Below, piece by piece: positions 1-8,178 of a DNA stretch of 61,350 bases (its first letter is position 1; the number at the start of each line of letters is the position of its first letter). Source of the stretch: an uncultured Paracoccaceae bacterium (GTDB taxonomy: Bacteria; Pseudomonadota; Alphaproteobacteria; Rhodobacterales; Rhodobacteraceae); the NCBI GenBank assembly GCA_947487205.1, contig CANKVU010000025.1:1-61350 (forward strand), given 5' to 3'. A program made the position numbers and the translations under genes. The notes below the pieces were generated by a model that was given only the letters and a program-made list of their open reading frames with translations, did no database searches and had not been told where the DNA came from.

Positions 1-30
1 CCCAGGCATCCGCCTTGGCGCCGAGACCCG

Positions 31-291
31 TCATGCACTAAGACTGAAACCGGACCACCCGATTGGGGCAGGCCAGCAGGGCAACATGCTCGCGATCGAG
101 GGCGCCCCCATGTTGCGCATGCGCCCGGCATTGACAGCGAGGAGAAAGTCCACTCCGCCCCGTGCGGCCGTCTGAGCACTGATCCCGCTTCCGATCGCTG
201 CACCGATCAAGAGACCAGCTTTGCGCCGCAGGCTTGGCGGGCCGACGGAATCTTCGGATCCATACAGGCCGGACATGCGGTCGGCGGTCAT
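31..291 (-). pseudogene. PEP hydrolase / Tm-1-like TIM-barrel fragment
   Basis: An 86-codon minus-strand reading frame resembles the start of the phosphoenolpyruvate hydrolase-like TIM barrel that forms the C-terminal half of Tm-1/UPF0261 proteins. Visible similarity includes the stretch GLLIGAAIGSGISAQ followed by GGVDFLLAVNAGRMRNMG and PSIASMLP, close to the family pattern of a glycine-rich strand, a DFLL.LNAGR segment and a PS..CMLP turn. After MLPC the family similarity stops and the frame ends in a few residues, whereas an intact domain runs about 270 residues. The fragment is therefore read as a truncated or frameshifted relic. Family assignment is from memory of the motif; no expression signal is visible. 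Confidence 0.5.
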
Positions 292-1381
292 GACCCAGTA
301 ATAGATTGCCGGCAGTGAGAGATCTACAAGCCTGAGCGGAGGTATCCGCCCTGAGCGCGTCGCGCATCGGTCAAGCGTTCAAGTGAGATCTTCCATTCAC
401 GCGGGTTTCGTGGCTGCGGGAGCCCGCGATGGACTCGGACCGAACATCCCATCCTTCTCGCGTAGTGGGTAGATACGAGCGGCCCGGCCGGCGAGTTGTT
501 CCGTTCGGCCGCCTCGCAGGGATCACGGCTCGGATACGCTGTCCGGCGCATCTGCTTTCGGCGTCGCTCCGTAAGTACCGTTCCTCCCGGAAGACTTCTC
601 GGCGGCACACGCTTCGGCGTTCGCGTCCGCCTTCACCTCTGCGGCCGCCTCGACGGTGCGGGCCTCTTCCGCGTCCGCGTCGGTGTTCACGTCATCGGTG
701 ATCGGCATCGTTGCACATCGCTGACGACAGAGGATCCACTTCGTGGCTTCAGGCGGTTACCCGGCGATGTGAAGCACGGCGCCTTTTCAAGGAAGGATCG
801 GGTGTTTTTCGAGAAGGCGGTCATGAATTCCGTCAAGGACATCCGCCATGCGGCCGCCTGAACGGGTTCTTCGAAATAAAGAGGGCGGGGTTCACCGCCC
901 GCAAGGGCATCGACGGTGGTTCGGACCTTGTCGGGAAGGGCCAAGATGCCCCGCAAGAACGCCCTCCACGAGCGCGGGTGGCAAAGGTCGGATTGTAACC
1001 GGACAGCCCGCGGCTTCGGCCCGAGATCGTCGGGCCGAACACGCAAGCGGAGCCGCGGGCGCGAGAATAATCCGGTGCCTTCGATATGGAGTGGTTTTCC
1101 ATGACCCGGCGCAGGCCCCGTGCCCATCTGGCGGGGGGCTGGCACAGACATGCACCACGCGGCCGAGAGCGAGGCGGGGGCAGTTCACGCCGTCGCTGCC
1201 AGTCTGGCGACGCAGGAGACAAGACCCTCAAGGTCATTCCGTCGCAGGAAATCAACAAGAGACCGGCCGGTGTGCTTGAGGGCGCCCACCGATCGGAACG
1301 AGACGCAGGTCCGCGCGCTGTTCAGGCGTGACGCGCCGGGATTGGGCATTAGCACTCGGCTCTCGGGGGGAGATCAGCACC
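292..1381. other. Gene-poor stretch, no supported gene
   Basis: About 1.1 kb with only overlapping short open frames on both strands. None has a recognisable domain, and the candidates are rich in Arg, Pro and Ser as expected of out-of-frame GC-rich DNA. An acidic Ala/Glu/Asp-rich frame on the minus strand (523-708) and a 154-codon minus frame (687-1151) were considered but have no family match I can name. The stretch lies beside a broken PEP-hydrolase-like fragment, so decayed genes are a reasonable guess. Confidence 0.6.
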
Positions 1382-1999
1382 ATGACGAACCAGTATTACT
1401 TTTCCGCAGGCGCCGAAGAGGCGCGGCGCACCGCGCCCGTAATGGCCCGGGCGGCGGCGATCGGAACCGTCGCGAGCCTCGCCGTTCATGGCGCGCTCGC
1501 CATCCTGGGGCGCGCGGCCGGGCGCAGCGCCGTGGCGCCGATCAATGCGACCAGCCACATCGTTCACGGCCCTCGTGCGGGTTCGGTCGATCGGGTCGAT
1601 CTCTCGCACACGGCCACCGGCGTCGCGATCAACCATGGGGCATCGATCTTCTGGGCGCTCCCGCTGGCCTGGTGGGTCACGAGGGACCGGAGCCGGTCTG
1701 CGAGTGAGATCGTGCGGGCCGCGGCCGTGACCGGAGCGGTTGCCGGTTGTGTCGATTATGGCTTGTTGCCGCGTCGCCTTTCGCCGGGATGGCACCATGC
1801 GCTTCCGGCGAGATCCGTGGCAGGCGCCTTCGGCGCGATGGCGGCCGGCTTGGCGCTTGGAGCAGTGCTGACGCGCGCCGGAGAAGTCTCGGGCCGCGGA
1901 ACCTCGAAATGGTTTGCCGGTGAGCCGCGCAGGCGAGATGGTGCACTGCCTGGCACACATCCGGCATTCCCGCAGGATGGCGCTTACACCATATCCTGA
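1382..1999 (+). CDS. Conserved hypothetical integral membrane protein
   Basis: The 205-residue product has several hydrophobic stretches: roughly residues 20-45, 80-100, 110-130 and 145-165. It also carries a histidine-containing first half (SHIVHGP, then INHGASIFWALP) and a basic turn PRRLSPGWHH between the last two membrane segments. The pattern recalls a small family of uncharacterised alphaproteobacterial inner-membrane proteins; I cannot name a function. The ATG at 1382 is preferred over an in-frame upstream codon at 1328 because the hydrophobic architecture begins after it. The C-terminal 35 residues are polar and lower in similarity, so the reading may run past an ancestral stop. It stands alone, with a gene-poor region upstream and an AT-rich gap downstream. 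Confidence 0.55.
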   Translation: MTNQYYFSAGAEEARRTAPVMARAAAIGTVASLAVHGALAILGRAAGRSAVAPINATSHIVHGPRAGSVDRVDLSHTATGVAINHGASIFWALPLAWWVTRDRSRSASEIVRAAAVTGAVAGCVDYGLLPRRLSPGWHHALPARSVAGAFGAMAAGLALGAVLTRAGEVSGRGTSKWFAGEPRRRDGALPGTHPAFPQDGAYTIS

Positions 2000-2045
2000 T
2001 ATATCCGATATTACAGACGAATATCAATTACTTATAATAGAATCC
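1981..2045. other. AT-rich island in a GC-rich background
   Basis: About 60 bases with repeated ATATCC and GATAT words and a run of A/T near 2025-2042 lie between the membrane-protein gene and livF. Base composition differs sharply from the surroundings. It could hold a promoter or a terminal region for either neighbour, or mark a junction. No perfect inverted repeat long enough for a terminator is seen. Confidence 0.4.
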
Positions 2046-2146
2046 CGCCACCCCGGCCGCGATCCGGGCGGCGCGGCGGGCCGTGATTCAACGGGGGCCG
2101 GCGGGTCCGCCTGGCCTCGTGCGGCGGGTCGTCGCCGAGGGCGGCC

Positions 2147-2866
2147 CTAGATGCCGAGATAGGCCCGCCTGACCCGGTCGTCGCCGCGCAGCGCCTCGGC
2201 CGTGCCGTCGAGGACCATGCGTCCGTTCTCGAGCACGTAGGCGCGGTCGGCGATGTCGAGCACCTGCTTGACGTTCTGCTCGACGAGCAGGATCGGCATG
2301 CCCGTATCCGCGACCTTGCGGATCGCCCGCATGGCCTCCTTCACCACGATCGGGGCGAGGCCGAGGCTGGGCTCGTCCATCAGCAGCATCCGCGGCCGCA
2401 GCATCAGGCCGCGCGCGATCGCCACCATCTGCTGCTGGCCGCCCGACAGCTCGGCCGCGCGGGCGGCCGAGAAGCGCGCGAGGTCGGGAAACAGCGCCTC
2501 GACCTCGGCCAGCGTCTCCTCCCGCCGCGCCCGGGCGCCGGGCAGCGTCGCGCCAAGGAGGAGGTTGTCGCGGACCGTCATCTCGCCGAAGAGCTGTCGC
2601 CCCATGGGGACATGGGCCAGGCCGCGGCGGGCCATGCGGTGCGGGCGGCCGCCGACGACCGGAGCGCCGTCGAAGCGGATCTCGCCCTTCTGCTGGCCGA
2701 TCATGCCGGAGACGGCGCGCAGGATCGTGGACTTGCCGCTGCCGTTGCCCCCGACGAGGCCGACGAGCTCGCCCGGGTGGACCGTCAGGGACGCCCCGTG
2801 AACGACCGTCAGCGCGCCGTAGCCCAGATCCACGCGGCGGACATCGAGGATCGGTTCCCCCATCAT
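2147..2866 (-). CDS. livF: Branched-chain amino acid-type ABC transporter ATPase LivF
   Basis: One of the two cytoplasmic ATPases that power the importer encoded upstream. The 239-residue protein has the Walker A GGNGSGKST at 39-47, the ABC signature LSGGQQQ at 140-146, Walker B MLLMDEP at 160-166 and a C-terminal YVLENGRM strand typical of LivF. Its start overlaps the livG stop by a few bases, so translational coupling is likely, and it is the last gene of a five-gene operon. Substrate cannot be read from the ATPase. The neighbouring divergent amidase hints at an amide or amino-acid-like ligand, which is inference. Confidence 0.93.
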   Translation of the reverse strand: MMGEPILDVRRVDLGYGALTVVHGASLTVHPGELVGLVGGNGSGKSTILRAVSGMIGQQKGEIRFDGAPVVGGRPHRMARRGLAHVPMGRQLFGEMTVRDNLLLGATLPGARARREETLAEVEALFPDLARFSAARAAELSGGQQQMVAIARGLMLRPRMLLMDEPSLGLAPIVVKEAMRAIRKVADTGMPILLVEQNVKQVLDIADRAYVLENGRMVLDGTAEALRGDDRVRRAYLGI

Positions 2867-3579
2867 TCGGTCCCCAGATAGGCTTCGATCACCGCCGGAT
2901 CGGATGTCACCGCGTCGGGCCGGCCCTCGGCGATCACCGCGCCGGAGGCGAGCACCACGACGTGGTCGGCCAGCTGCATCACCGCCTCGAGGATGTGCTC
3001 CACGAGCACGATCGCCATGCCCTCGTCCGAGAGGGTGCGGAGGAAGGCGATCATCTCGGCCAGGGCCGGCGGGTTCAGCCCCGCCATGACCTCGTCGAGG
3101 AACAGGATCCGGGGCTCCAGCGCCAGCGCCTTGGCCAGTTCGAGGCGCCGCCGCCGCGCCAGGTTGAGGTCGGAGGCGGGCTGGTCGGCGCGGTCGGCCA
3201 GGCCGACCCGCTCCAGCGCCGAGCGGGCGAGCGCCTCGGCCTCGGCCCGGCGGGGATGGCGCAGGAAGGCGGGGACCAGCACGTTCCGGAGCACGCTCAG
3301 ATCCTCGAACGGGCGCTCGGTCTGGAAGGTCCGCGCCATGCCGAGGCGCGTGCGCTCGAACGGCGGCAGGGCGGTCACGTCGCGGCCGTCGAGTTCCACC
3401 CGCCCCGCCCCGGGGCGCACGAACCCCGTCAGCGCGTCGAAGCAGGTCGTCTTGCCGGCGCCGTTCGGCCCGATGAGCGCGACCACCTCGCCCTCGCCGA
3501 CGCGGAGATCCACCGCGTCCACCGCCGTCAGCCCGCCGAACCGGACCGTCAGCTCACTCGCTCTGAGCAGATCGGGCAT
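2863..3579 (-). CDS. livG: Branched-chain amino acid-type ABC transporter ATPase LivG
   Basis: Second ATPase of the importer, 238 residues. Walker A is GPNGAGKTT at 37-45. The segment GMARTFQ matches the LivG Q-loop region, and Walker B sits in ILFLDEVMAGLNP. The canonical LSGGQ signature is replaced by a LNLARRRRLELAKAL stretch, which is normal for LivG-type subunits. The start lies inside the end of livM (26-base overlap), and the stop overlaps the start of livF, so livM-G-F are tightly coupled. Confidence 0.93.
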   Translation of the reverse strand: MPDLLRASELTVRFGGLTAVDAVDLRVGEGEVVALIGPNGAGKTTCFDALTGFVRPGAGRVELDGRDVTALPPFERTRLGMARTFQTERPFEDLSVLRNVLVPAFLRHPRRAEAEALARSALERVGLADRADQPASDLNLARRRRLELAKALALEPRILFLDEVMAGLNPPALAEMIAFLRTLSDEGMAIVLVEHILEAVMQLADHVVVLASGAVIAEGRPDAVTSDPAVIEAYLGTE

Positions 3580-4510
3580 ACCGCCTCCGTGCGATGCGGC
3601 GGGTCAGCTCGGCCACGAGGCCGCGGGGGAAGAACAGCACCACGATCAGGATGAGGATCCCGTAGATCAGCAGGTTGGCCTGCGCGAAGGCGGTGCGGAA
3701 GACCTCTCCCGCGCCGACGAGCAGCACCGCCCCCGCCGCGGGTCCGAACACCGTGCCGCGTCCGCCGATGATCGCGGTCAGGGCGATCTGAACCGACAGG
3801 AACAGGTAGAACATCACGTGCGGCTCGAGATAGGACAGGAAGATGCCGTAGATCCCGCCGCCCACGGCCGTGAGCGCGCCCGACAGCATGAAGGCGTGCA
3901 GCTTCGTCGCCGTCGGGTCGATCCCGGCGGCCATCGCCGAATTCTCGTCCTCGCGCACGGCGCGCATCCGGTAGCCGAACCGGCGCTCTGACAGGATCGC
4001 CACGAGCGCGATCGTGCCGAGCGCGAAGGCGAGCGCCATCCAGTACTGGGCCTCGCGGGAGAACAGGTCGATCCCGAACGGCTCCGGCAGGGTCGAGATG
4101 AACACGCCGATCGCCCCGCCGGTGAGCCAGTCCTCGTTGATCGCCACCATCCTCAGGATCTCGGCCACGGCGATGGTCGAGAGGGTGAAGTAGGGCCCCG
4201 CCAGGGAGAAGGTCAGCCGCCCCCAGCACCAGGCCAGCGCCGCGGCCAGCGCCGCGGCCGCCGGGAGGGTGAACCAGGGCGCGATGCCCAGCTCGACCTG
4301 CCCAAGGGCCACGACATAGGCGCCGAGGCCCACGAAGGCCGCGTGGCCGAGGCTGACCTGTCCGCACCAGCCGCCGGCGATGTCCCAGGCGGTGGCCCAC
4401 CCGGCGAAAAGGAGCACCGTCACCGCCACGGACAGCATGCCGGGCATGGCGAAGGGATAGACGAGACCCGCCACCGCGAGGCCGGCGAAGATGATCCAGA
4501 TGCGGGTCAT
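3554..4510 (-). CDS. livM: Branched-chain amino acid-type ABC transporter permease LivM
   Basis: Inner-membrane permease of 318 residues with about eight to nine hydrophobic segments. It starts MTRIWIIFAG at an ATG that shares an ATGA overlap with the livH stop. The conserved LivM core is visible: GWATAWDIAGGWCGQVSLGH, then FGYRMRAVREDENSA near the middle and a C-terminal IYGILILIVVLFFPRG segment. It pairs with LivH to form the translocation channel. Longer open frames upstream of this ATG lie inside livH and are shadows. Confidence 0.92.
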   Translation of the reverse strand: MTRIWIIFAGLAVAGLVYPFAMPGMLSVAVTVLLFAGWATAWDIAGGWCGQVSLGHAAFVGLGAYVVALGQVELGIAPWFTLPAAAALAAALAWCWGRLTFSLAGPYFTLSTIAVAEILRMVAINEDWLTGGAIGVFISTLPEPFGIDLFSREAQYWMALAFALGTIALVAILSERRFGYRMRAVREDENSAMAAGIDPTATKLHAFMLSGALTAVGGGIYGIFLSYLEPHVMFYLFLSVQIALTAIIGGRGTVFGPAAGAVLLVGAGEVFRTAFAQANLLIYGILILIVVLFFPRGLVAELTRRIARRRYARSAQSE

Positions 4511-5388
4511 GCGCGCTTCGTGGTCCGTCCGAACAGCCCTTCGGGCCGGAGAAGGAGGATCGCGAGGAACACGACCAGGCCATAGGCGTCGCGGTATTCG
4601 GAGGCGAGGTAGGCGGTGCCCAGAACCTCGACGATGCCCAGGATGAGGCCCCCCGCGATCGCCGCCCAGACGTTTCCGAGCCCCCCCAGCACGGTCACCA
4701 CGAAGGCCTTGAGGGTGAAGATCGGGCCGAGGCTGGTCGGGTTGGCGAAGAGCAGCGGGATCAGGGCGACCCCGGCGATCACCGCCATCGACGTTCCCAG
4801 GCCGAAGACGAGGGAATGGATGCGGCGGGTGTCGATACCGACCAGCTCCGCGCCCAGGCGGTTGGAGGCGGTCGCCTTCACCGCCCGCCCGGTCTCGGTC
4901 CGTGACAGGAACAGCCAGAGCGCCGTGATCGCCGCGAGCGTCAGGACGCCGGCCGCCAGCAGGACGACCGACACCCGCACGGGCCCCAGCGCGATGGTGG
5001 TGGCGGCATAGGACACGTTGACCGATTCCGGCTCCGGCCCCCAGATCAGGAGCAGACAATTGCCGATGATGAGCGACAGGCCCAGCGTCGCCAGCAGCGT
5101 CGTCTCGGGCGGCGCCTCGACGAGCCGCGACAGCACGAACCGCTCGATCAAGACGCCCCCGAGGAACGCCGCCGGGACCGCGACGATCAACGCGGCATAG
5201 GGATCCCAGCCGATCGCCGCGTTGAAGGCCACGGCCCCGTACATGCCGAGCACGGTGAAGTCGCCATGCGCGAAGTTGATCGTCCGCATGACCCCGAAGA
5301 CCAGCGTCAGGCCGATCCCGATCAGCGCGTAGACGCCCCCGATCAGGACCCCGTTCGAGACGTTCTGCAGAAAGGCGGTCGTGTCCAA
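4507..5388 (-). CDS. livH: Branched-chain amino acid-type ABC transporter permease LivH
   Basis: Inner-membrane permease of 293 residues. The N-terminal YALIGIGLTLVFGVMRTINF followed by AHGDF is the classic LivH opening. KAFVVTVLGGLGNVWAA near the C-terminus is the permease EAA-like loop. It starts 61 bases after the stop of the binding-protein gene, with a strong stem-loop in the gap. The stop overlaps livM in an ATGA. Confidence 0.93.
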   Translation of the reverse strand: MDTTAFLQNVSNGVLIGGVYALIGIGLTLVFGVMRTINFAHGDFTVLGMYGAVAFNAAIGWDPYAALIVAVPAAFLGGVLIERFVLSRLVEAPPETTLLATLGLSLIIGNCLLLIWGPEPESVNVSYAATTIALGPVRVSVVLLAAGVLTLAAITALWLFLSRTETGRAVKATASNRLGAELVGIDTRRIHSLVFGLGTSMAVIAGVALIPLLFANPTSLGPIFTLKAFVVTVLGGLGNVWAAIAGGLILGIVEVLGTAYLASEYRDAYGLVVFLAILLLRPEGLFGRTTKRA

Positions 5389-5414
5389 TGGGCTCTCCCC
5401 GTTCTCCGATCCGG

Positions 5415-5437
5415 CCGGGGGGCGGTCCGCCCCCCGG
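5415..5437 (-). terminator. Intercistronic stem-loop between binding protein and livH
   Basis: Perfect inverted repeat with 11-base arms (CCGGGGGGCGG and its complement) separated by one base, in the 61-base gap between the binding-protein stop and the livH start. There is no T-run. Such structures behind a solute-binding-protein gene usually act as partial terminators or mRNA stabilisers that raise binding-protein level over permease level; that role is inferred. Confidence 0.55.
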
Positions 5438-5449
5438 AGAGGCGGCGCC

Positions 5450-6649
5450 TCAGCGCTCGGACCAGGCGGGGACGGGGAAGCGCGGATCGCCCGCGCTCAG
5501 TTCTTCGGGGAAGACGGTGACGTGCTCGCCGTCCTGGATCTGCAGGATCAGGTCCTGGATCGGGTTCTGGTTCTGGAAGCCGTCGTAATCCTCGAACGTG
5601 ACGCCGGTGACGGGCGTCTGGAAGTCCGAGATCCCGTCCAGCGCCTCGCGGACATCGGCCCGGTCGGTCGATCCCGCCTGGCGCAGCGCCTCGGCCGCGA
5701 CCATCAGCGCGAGGTACCCTTCGGCCTCGTAGAACGAGGGCTCGGCCCCGGACTGGGCCTTCAACCGCTCGTAGAGGTCCTGCGTGCCCTCGTATTGCAC
5801 GTCCTTCGACCAATCGACGGCGGTCACGACGTATTCCGACAAGTCCCCCGTCTGCTCGATGTAAGCGGGGAGCGCCGCGGCGGTGTCGATGGCGATGATG
5901 CTGGCCGACAGGCCGACCTCGGCCATCTGGCGGATGATGGCGATGCCGTCGTCGGCGTAGTTGACGAGGAACAGGATGTCGGGATCGGCGGAGAGGAAGT
6001 TGTTCAGGATCGGGCGGAAGTCGCTGACGCCCTGGTCGTAGGAATCGTCGGCCACGACCTCGTAGCCGCGTTCCTCGGCCTCGCTCCGCGCGATCTCGGC
6101 CAAAGCGGTGGGAAAGGCGCTGTTGCCGTAGAGCATGCCGACGCTCTGCAGCTCGGCATCGGGATGCGCCTCGCGCATGGCGTCGAAATAGTCGAAATAG
6201 GTCTGGCCGATGATGGTGGTGTTGTGCTTGGCGCGGAACACCCATTCCGACCCCGGCTTGGTGATCGCGTCGTCGGCGCTGCCCAGCACCACCAGCGGCA
6301 CCTCGCGCCGGTCGGCGATCTGGGCCATCGGCCCGGTGATCGAGGAGGCGTAGGAGCCCAGCACCAGCGGCACGTCCATGCCGCCCAGCTCCTCCAGCGA
6401 GGTGATCGCGTTGCGCGCCTCGGAGGCGTCGTCGCGGACGACCAGGCTGAGGGGCTCTCCGTCGATGCCGCCGGCGCCGTTGATCTCGTCGAGCGCCACC
6501 TGCATCCCGTCGCGATACCGCTCGCCGAAGGTCGCGAAGGCCCCGGACAGGGAATTCACGACGCCGATGCTGATCTCGGCCTGCGCGGCAGGGGCCACCA
6601 GACCGGCGGCCATGGCCGCGGCCGTCGTGACGGTCGTCATCGCTTTCAT
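5450..6649 (-). CDS. LivJ/LivK-type periplasmic substrate-binding protein
   Basis: A 399-residue periplasmic-binding-fold type I protein that captures ligand for the LivHMGF importer. The ATG at 6649 is preferred over an upstream in-frame codon because it is followed by a normal signal peptide (MKAMTTVTTAAAMAAGLV, cleavage near AAQA-EIS). The mature protein opens ISIGVVNSLSGAFATFG and has GGIDGEPLSLVVRDDAS, both typical of the family. It is first in the operon, divergent from the amidase gene at 6760. Ligand is unknown. The family also includes amide, urea and aromatic-acid binders. Confidence 0.9.
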   Translation of the reverse strand: MKAMTTVTTAAAMAAGLVAPAAQAEISIGVVNSLSGAFATFGERYRDGMQVALDEINGAGGIDGEPLSLVVRDDASEARNAITSLEELGGMDVPLVLGSYASSITGPMAQIADRREVPLVVLGSADDAITKPGSEWVFRAKHNTTIIGQTYFDYFDAMREAHPDAELQSVGMLYGNSAFPTALAEIARSEAEERGYEVVADDSYDQGVSDFRPILNNFLSADPDILFLVNYADDGIAIIRQMAEVGLSASIIAIDTAAALPAYIEQTGDLSEYVVTAVDWSKDVQYEGTQDLYERLKAQSGAEPSFYEAEGYLALMVAAEALRQAGSTDRADVREALDGISDFQTPVTGVTFEDYDGFQNQNPIQDLILQIQDGEHVTVFPEELSAGDPRFPVPAWSER

Positions 6650-6759
6650 GATTGTCGTCTCGCTGCTGGAAGTCCGGCTTGTCCACCGGTTAGGAGGAAT
6701 AGGAGCAAGTGTCCGGGGGAATGTCAAACCCGGGCCGCAGAACCACGAGAGGCCCCGCG

Positions 6760-8121
6760 ATGACGACCCTTCCCCCCGATCCGCTCGCCCACGGGATGGC
6801 CAGCTTCGCGCGGGCCCTCCGGGCGGGCGCGACCTCGGCGCGCGCCGCGACCGAGGCCTATCTGGCGCGAATCGCGGCCCTCGACCCCACCCTGGGCGCG
6901 TACCGCCACGTGGCCGCGACCGCGGCGCTGGAGGCGGCGGACGAGATCGACCGGGCGCTGGAGGCGGGCCGCGATCCCGGGCCGCTGGCGGGCATCCCCG
7001 TCGCGGTGAAGGACCTGTTCGTGGTCGAGGGGATGCCGACCGGGGCGGGCACGGACATCGACGTGGCCGACATCGTCGGAACCGCCGAAGGGCCGCTGGT
7101 GCGCCGCCTGCGGGCGCTGGGGTGCATTGTGCTGGGCAAGACGCGGACGGTGGAATTCGCGCTCGGGATCGCCGGCGTCTCGGCGCCCCACGGGACCCCG
7201 CGCAACCCGTGCGACATGGCGGTGCCCCGCATTCCCGGCGGGTCGAGCTCAGGCTCGGCCGTGGCCGCGGCCGCCGGGCTCTGCGGCTTCGCCATCGGGT
7301 CGGACACGGGCGGATCGGTGCGGGTGCCGGCGGCGCTCTGCGGCACGGCGGGCCTGAAGCCGACCCACGGGCACTGGTCGGCCGAGGGCGCGTTCCCGCT
7401 CGTCCGCCACCTCGACACGCCGGGCCTCCTGATGCGGGACGCGCGCGACGCCGCGCAGGTGGCAGCCGCCATCGACGGGATCGCGCTGGACGAACCGCGC
7501 CTGGATCGCGCCACCTTCGCGATCCCGCGGGATTACTTCCTCGACGGCCTCCACCCTGCCGTGGCGGAGGGTTTCGAGCGCGCGGTGGCGGGGCTTCGGG
7601 CGCAGGGCGCGACGATCGAGGAGATGGACGCGCTGTCGGGCGCCCGGAACCGGGAGGCCTACTTTCCCGCGATCCTGGGCGCCTCCGCGGTCGCCGTGCT
7701 GGGGCGGGAGCGCTACGCGGCGGGGCGCCACCTCGTCGATCCCGTCATCCGGCGCCGCGTCGATGCGGGGCTGGAGGTGACCGGCGACGCGGTCCTCGCC
7801 CTCGAATGGGAGCGTCGGGCGGCGATGGACCGGGCGGCGCGACAGCTTTCGGGCGTCGATGCCATCGTGACGCCGACGACGGCGATCCCCGCCCCGCCGC
7901 TCGCCGATTTCGACGAGCTGGAGACGGCCTACCGCCATGCCGTCGACCTGTCCCGCAACAGCCAGCCGGGCAATTACCTGGGGCTTTGCGGCGCCTCGGT
8001 CCCGGTCCACGGGCCGGAGGACCTGCCGGTCGGGTTGCAGATCCTCGCCGCGCCGGGCGCCGATCCGGCTCTGTACGGCCTGGTCGCCGCCATAGGCGCG
8101 GCGGTCCGCCCGGGCGCGTGA
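6760..8121 (+). CDS. Amidase signature family enzyme
   Basis: The 453-residue product is a Ser-cisSer-Lys amidohydrolase. Lys84 lies in IPVAVKDLF, the glycine/serine stretch PGGSSSGSAVAAAAG spans about 159-173 (cis-Ser near 163) and the nucleophile Ser187 is in GSDTGGSVRVPA. The family hydrolyses amide bonds in small amides, carbamates or, in GatA, Gln-tRNA. There are no gatB/gatC neighbours, so a catabolic role is more likely. The ATG at 6760 has a GAGAGG ribosome site; an in-frame upstream ATG lies 51 bases earlier. It is divergent from the liv-type importer, suggesting uptake and hydrolysis of one substrate. Confidence 0.88.
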   Translation: MTTLPPDPLAHGMASFARALRAGATSARAATEAYLARIAALDPTLGAYRHVAATAALEAADEIDRALEAGRDPGPLAGIPVAVKDLFVVEGMPTGAGTDIDVADIVGTAEGPLVRRLRALGCIVLGKTRTVEFALGIAGVSAPHGTPRNPCDMAVPRIPGGSSSGSAVAAAAGLCGFAIGSDTGGSVRVPAALCGTAGLKPTHGHWSAEGAFPLVRHLDTPGLLMRDARDAAQVAAAIDGIALDEPRLDRATFAIPRDYFLDGLHPAVAEGFERAVAGLRAQGATIEEMDALSGARNREAYFPAILGASAVAVLGRERYAAGRHLVDPVIRRRVDAGLEVTGDAVLALEWERRAAMDRAARQLSGVDAIVTPTTAIPAPPLADFDELETAYRHAVDLSRNSQPGNYLGLCGASVPVHGPEDLPVGLQILAAPGADPALYGLVAAIGAAVRPGA

Positions 8122-8176
8122 CGCGCGCGGGGGGGGCGGGCGCGCCGCGCGAACCGCGCGCCCGCCCCCCCGCGCC
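8122..8176. terminator. Long GC-rich hairpin between convergent genes
   Basis: A run of GCGCG and G8 followed by CGGGCGCGC is mirrored about ten bases later by GCGCGCCCG, C7 and CGCGC. The stem is around 20 base pairs and sits exactly between the convergent amidase and GMC oxidoreductase genes, so it could terminate both. There is no U-run on either strand. Confidence 0.6.
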
Positions 8177-8178
8177 GG

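Noticed and set aside
523-708. An acidic 61-codon frame as a small secreted protein
   Set aside because: The composition (Ala/Glu/Asp repeats) can arise by chance, and there is no signal peptide or ribosome site.
687-1151. A 154-codon minus-strand frame as a gene
   Set aside because: There is no recognisable domain, ribosome site or conserved pattern, and it overlaps other equally long frames.
6760-8121. GatA subunit of Glu-tRNA amidotransferase
   Set aside because: The amidase signature is shared, but gatB and gatC are absent and the gene is paired with an importer.
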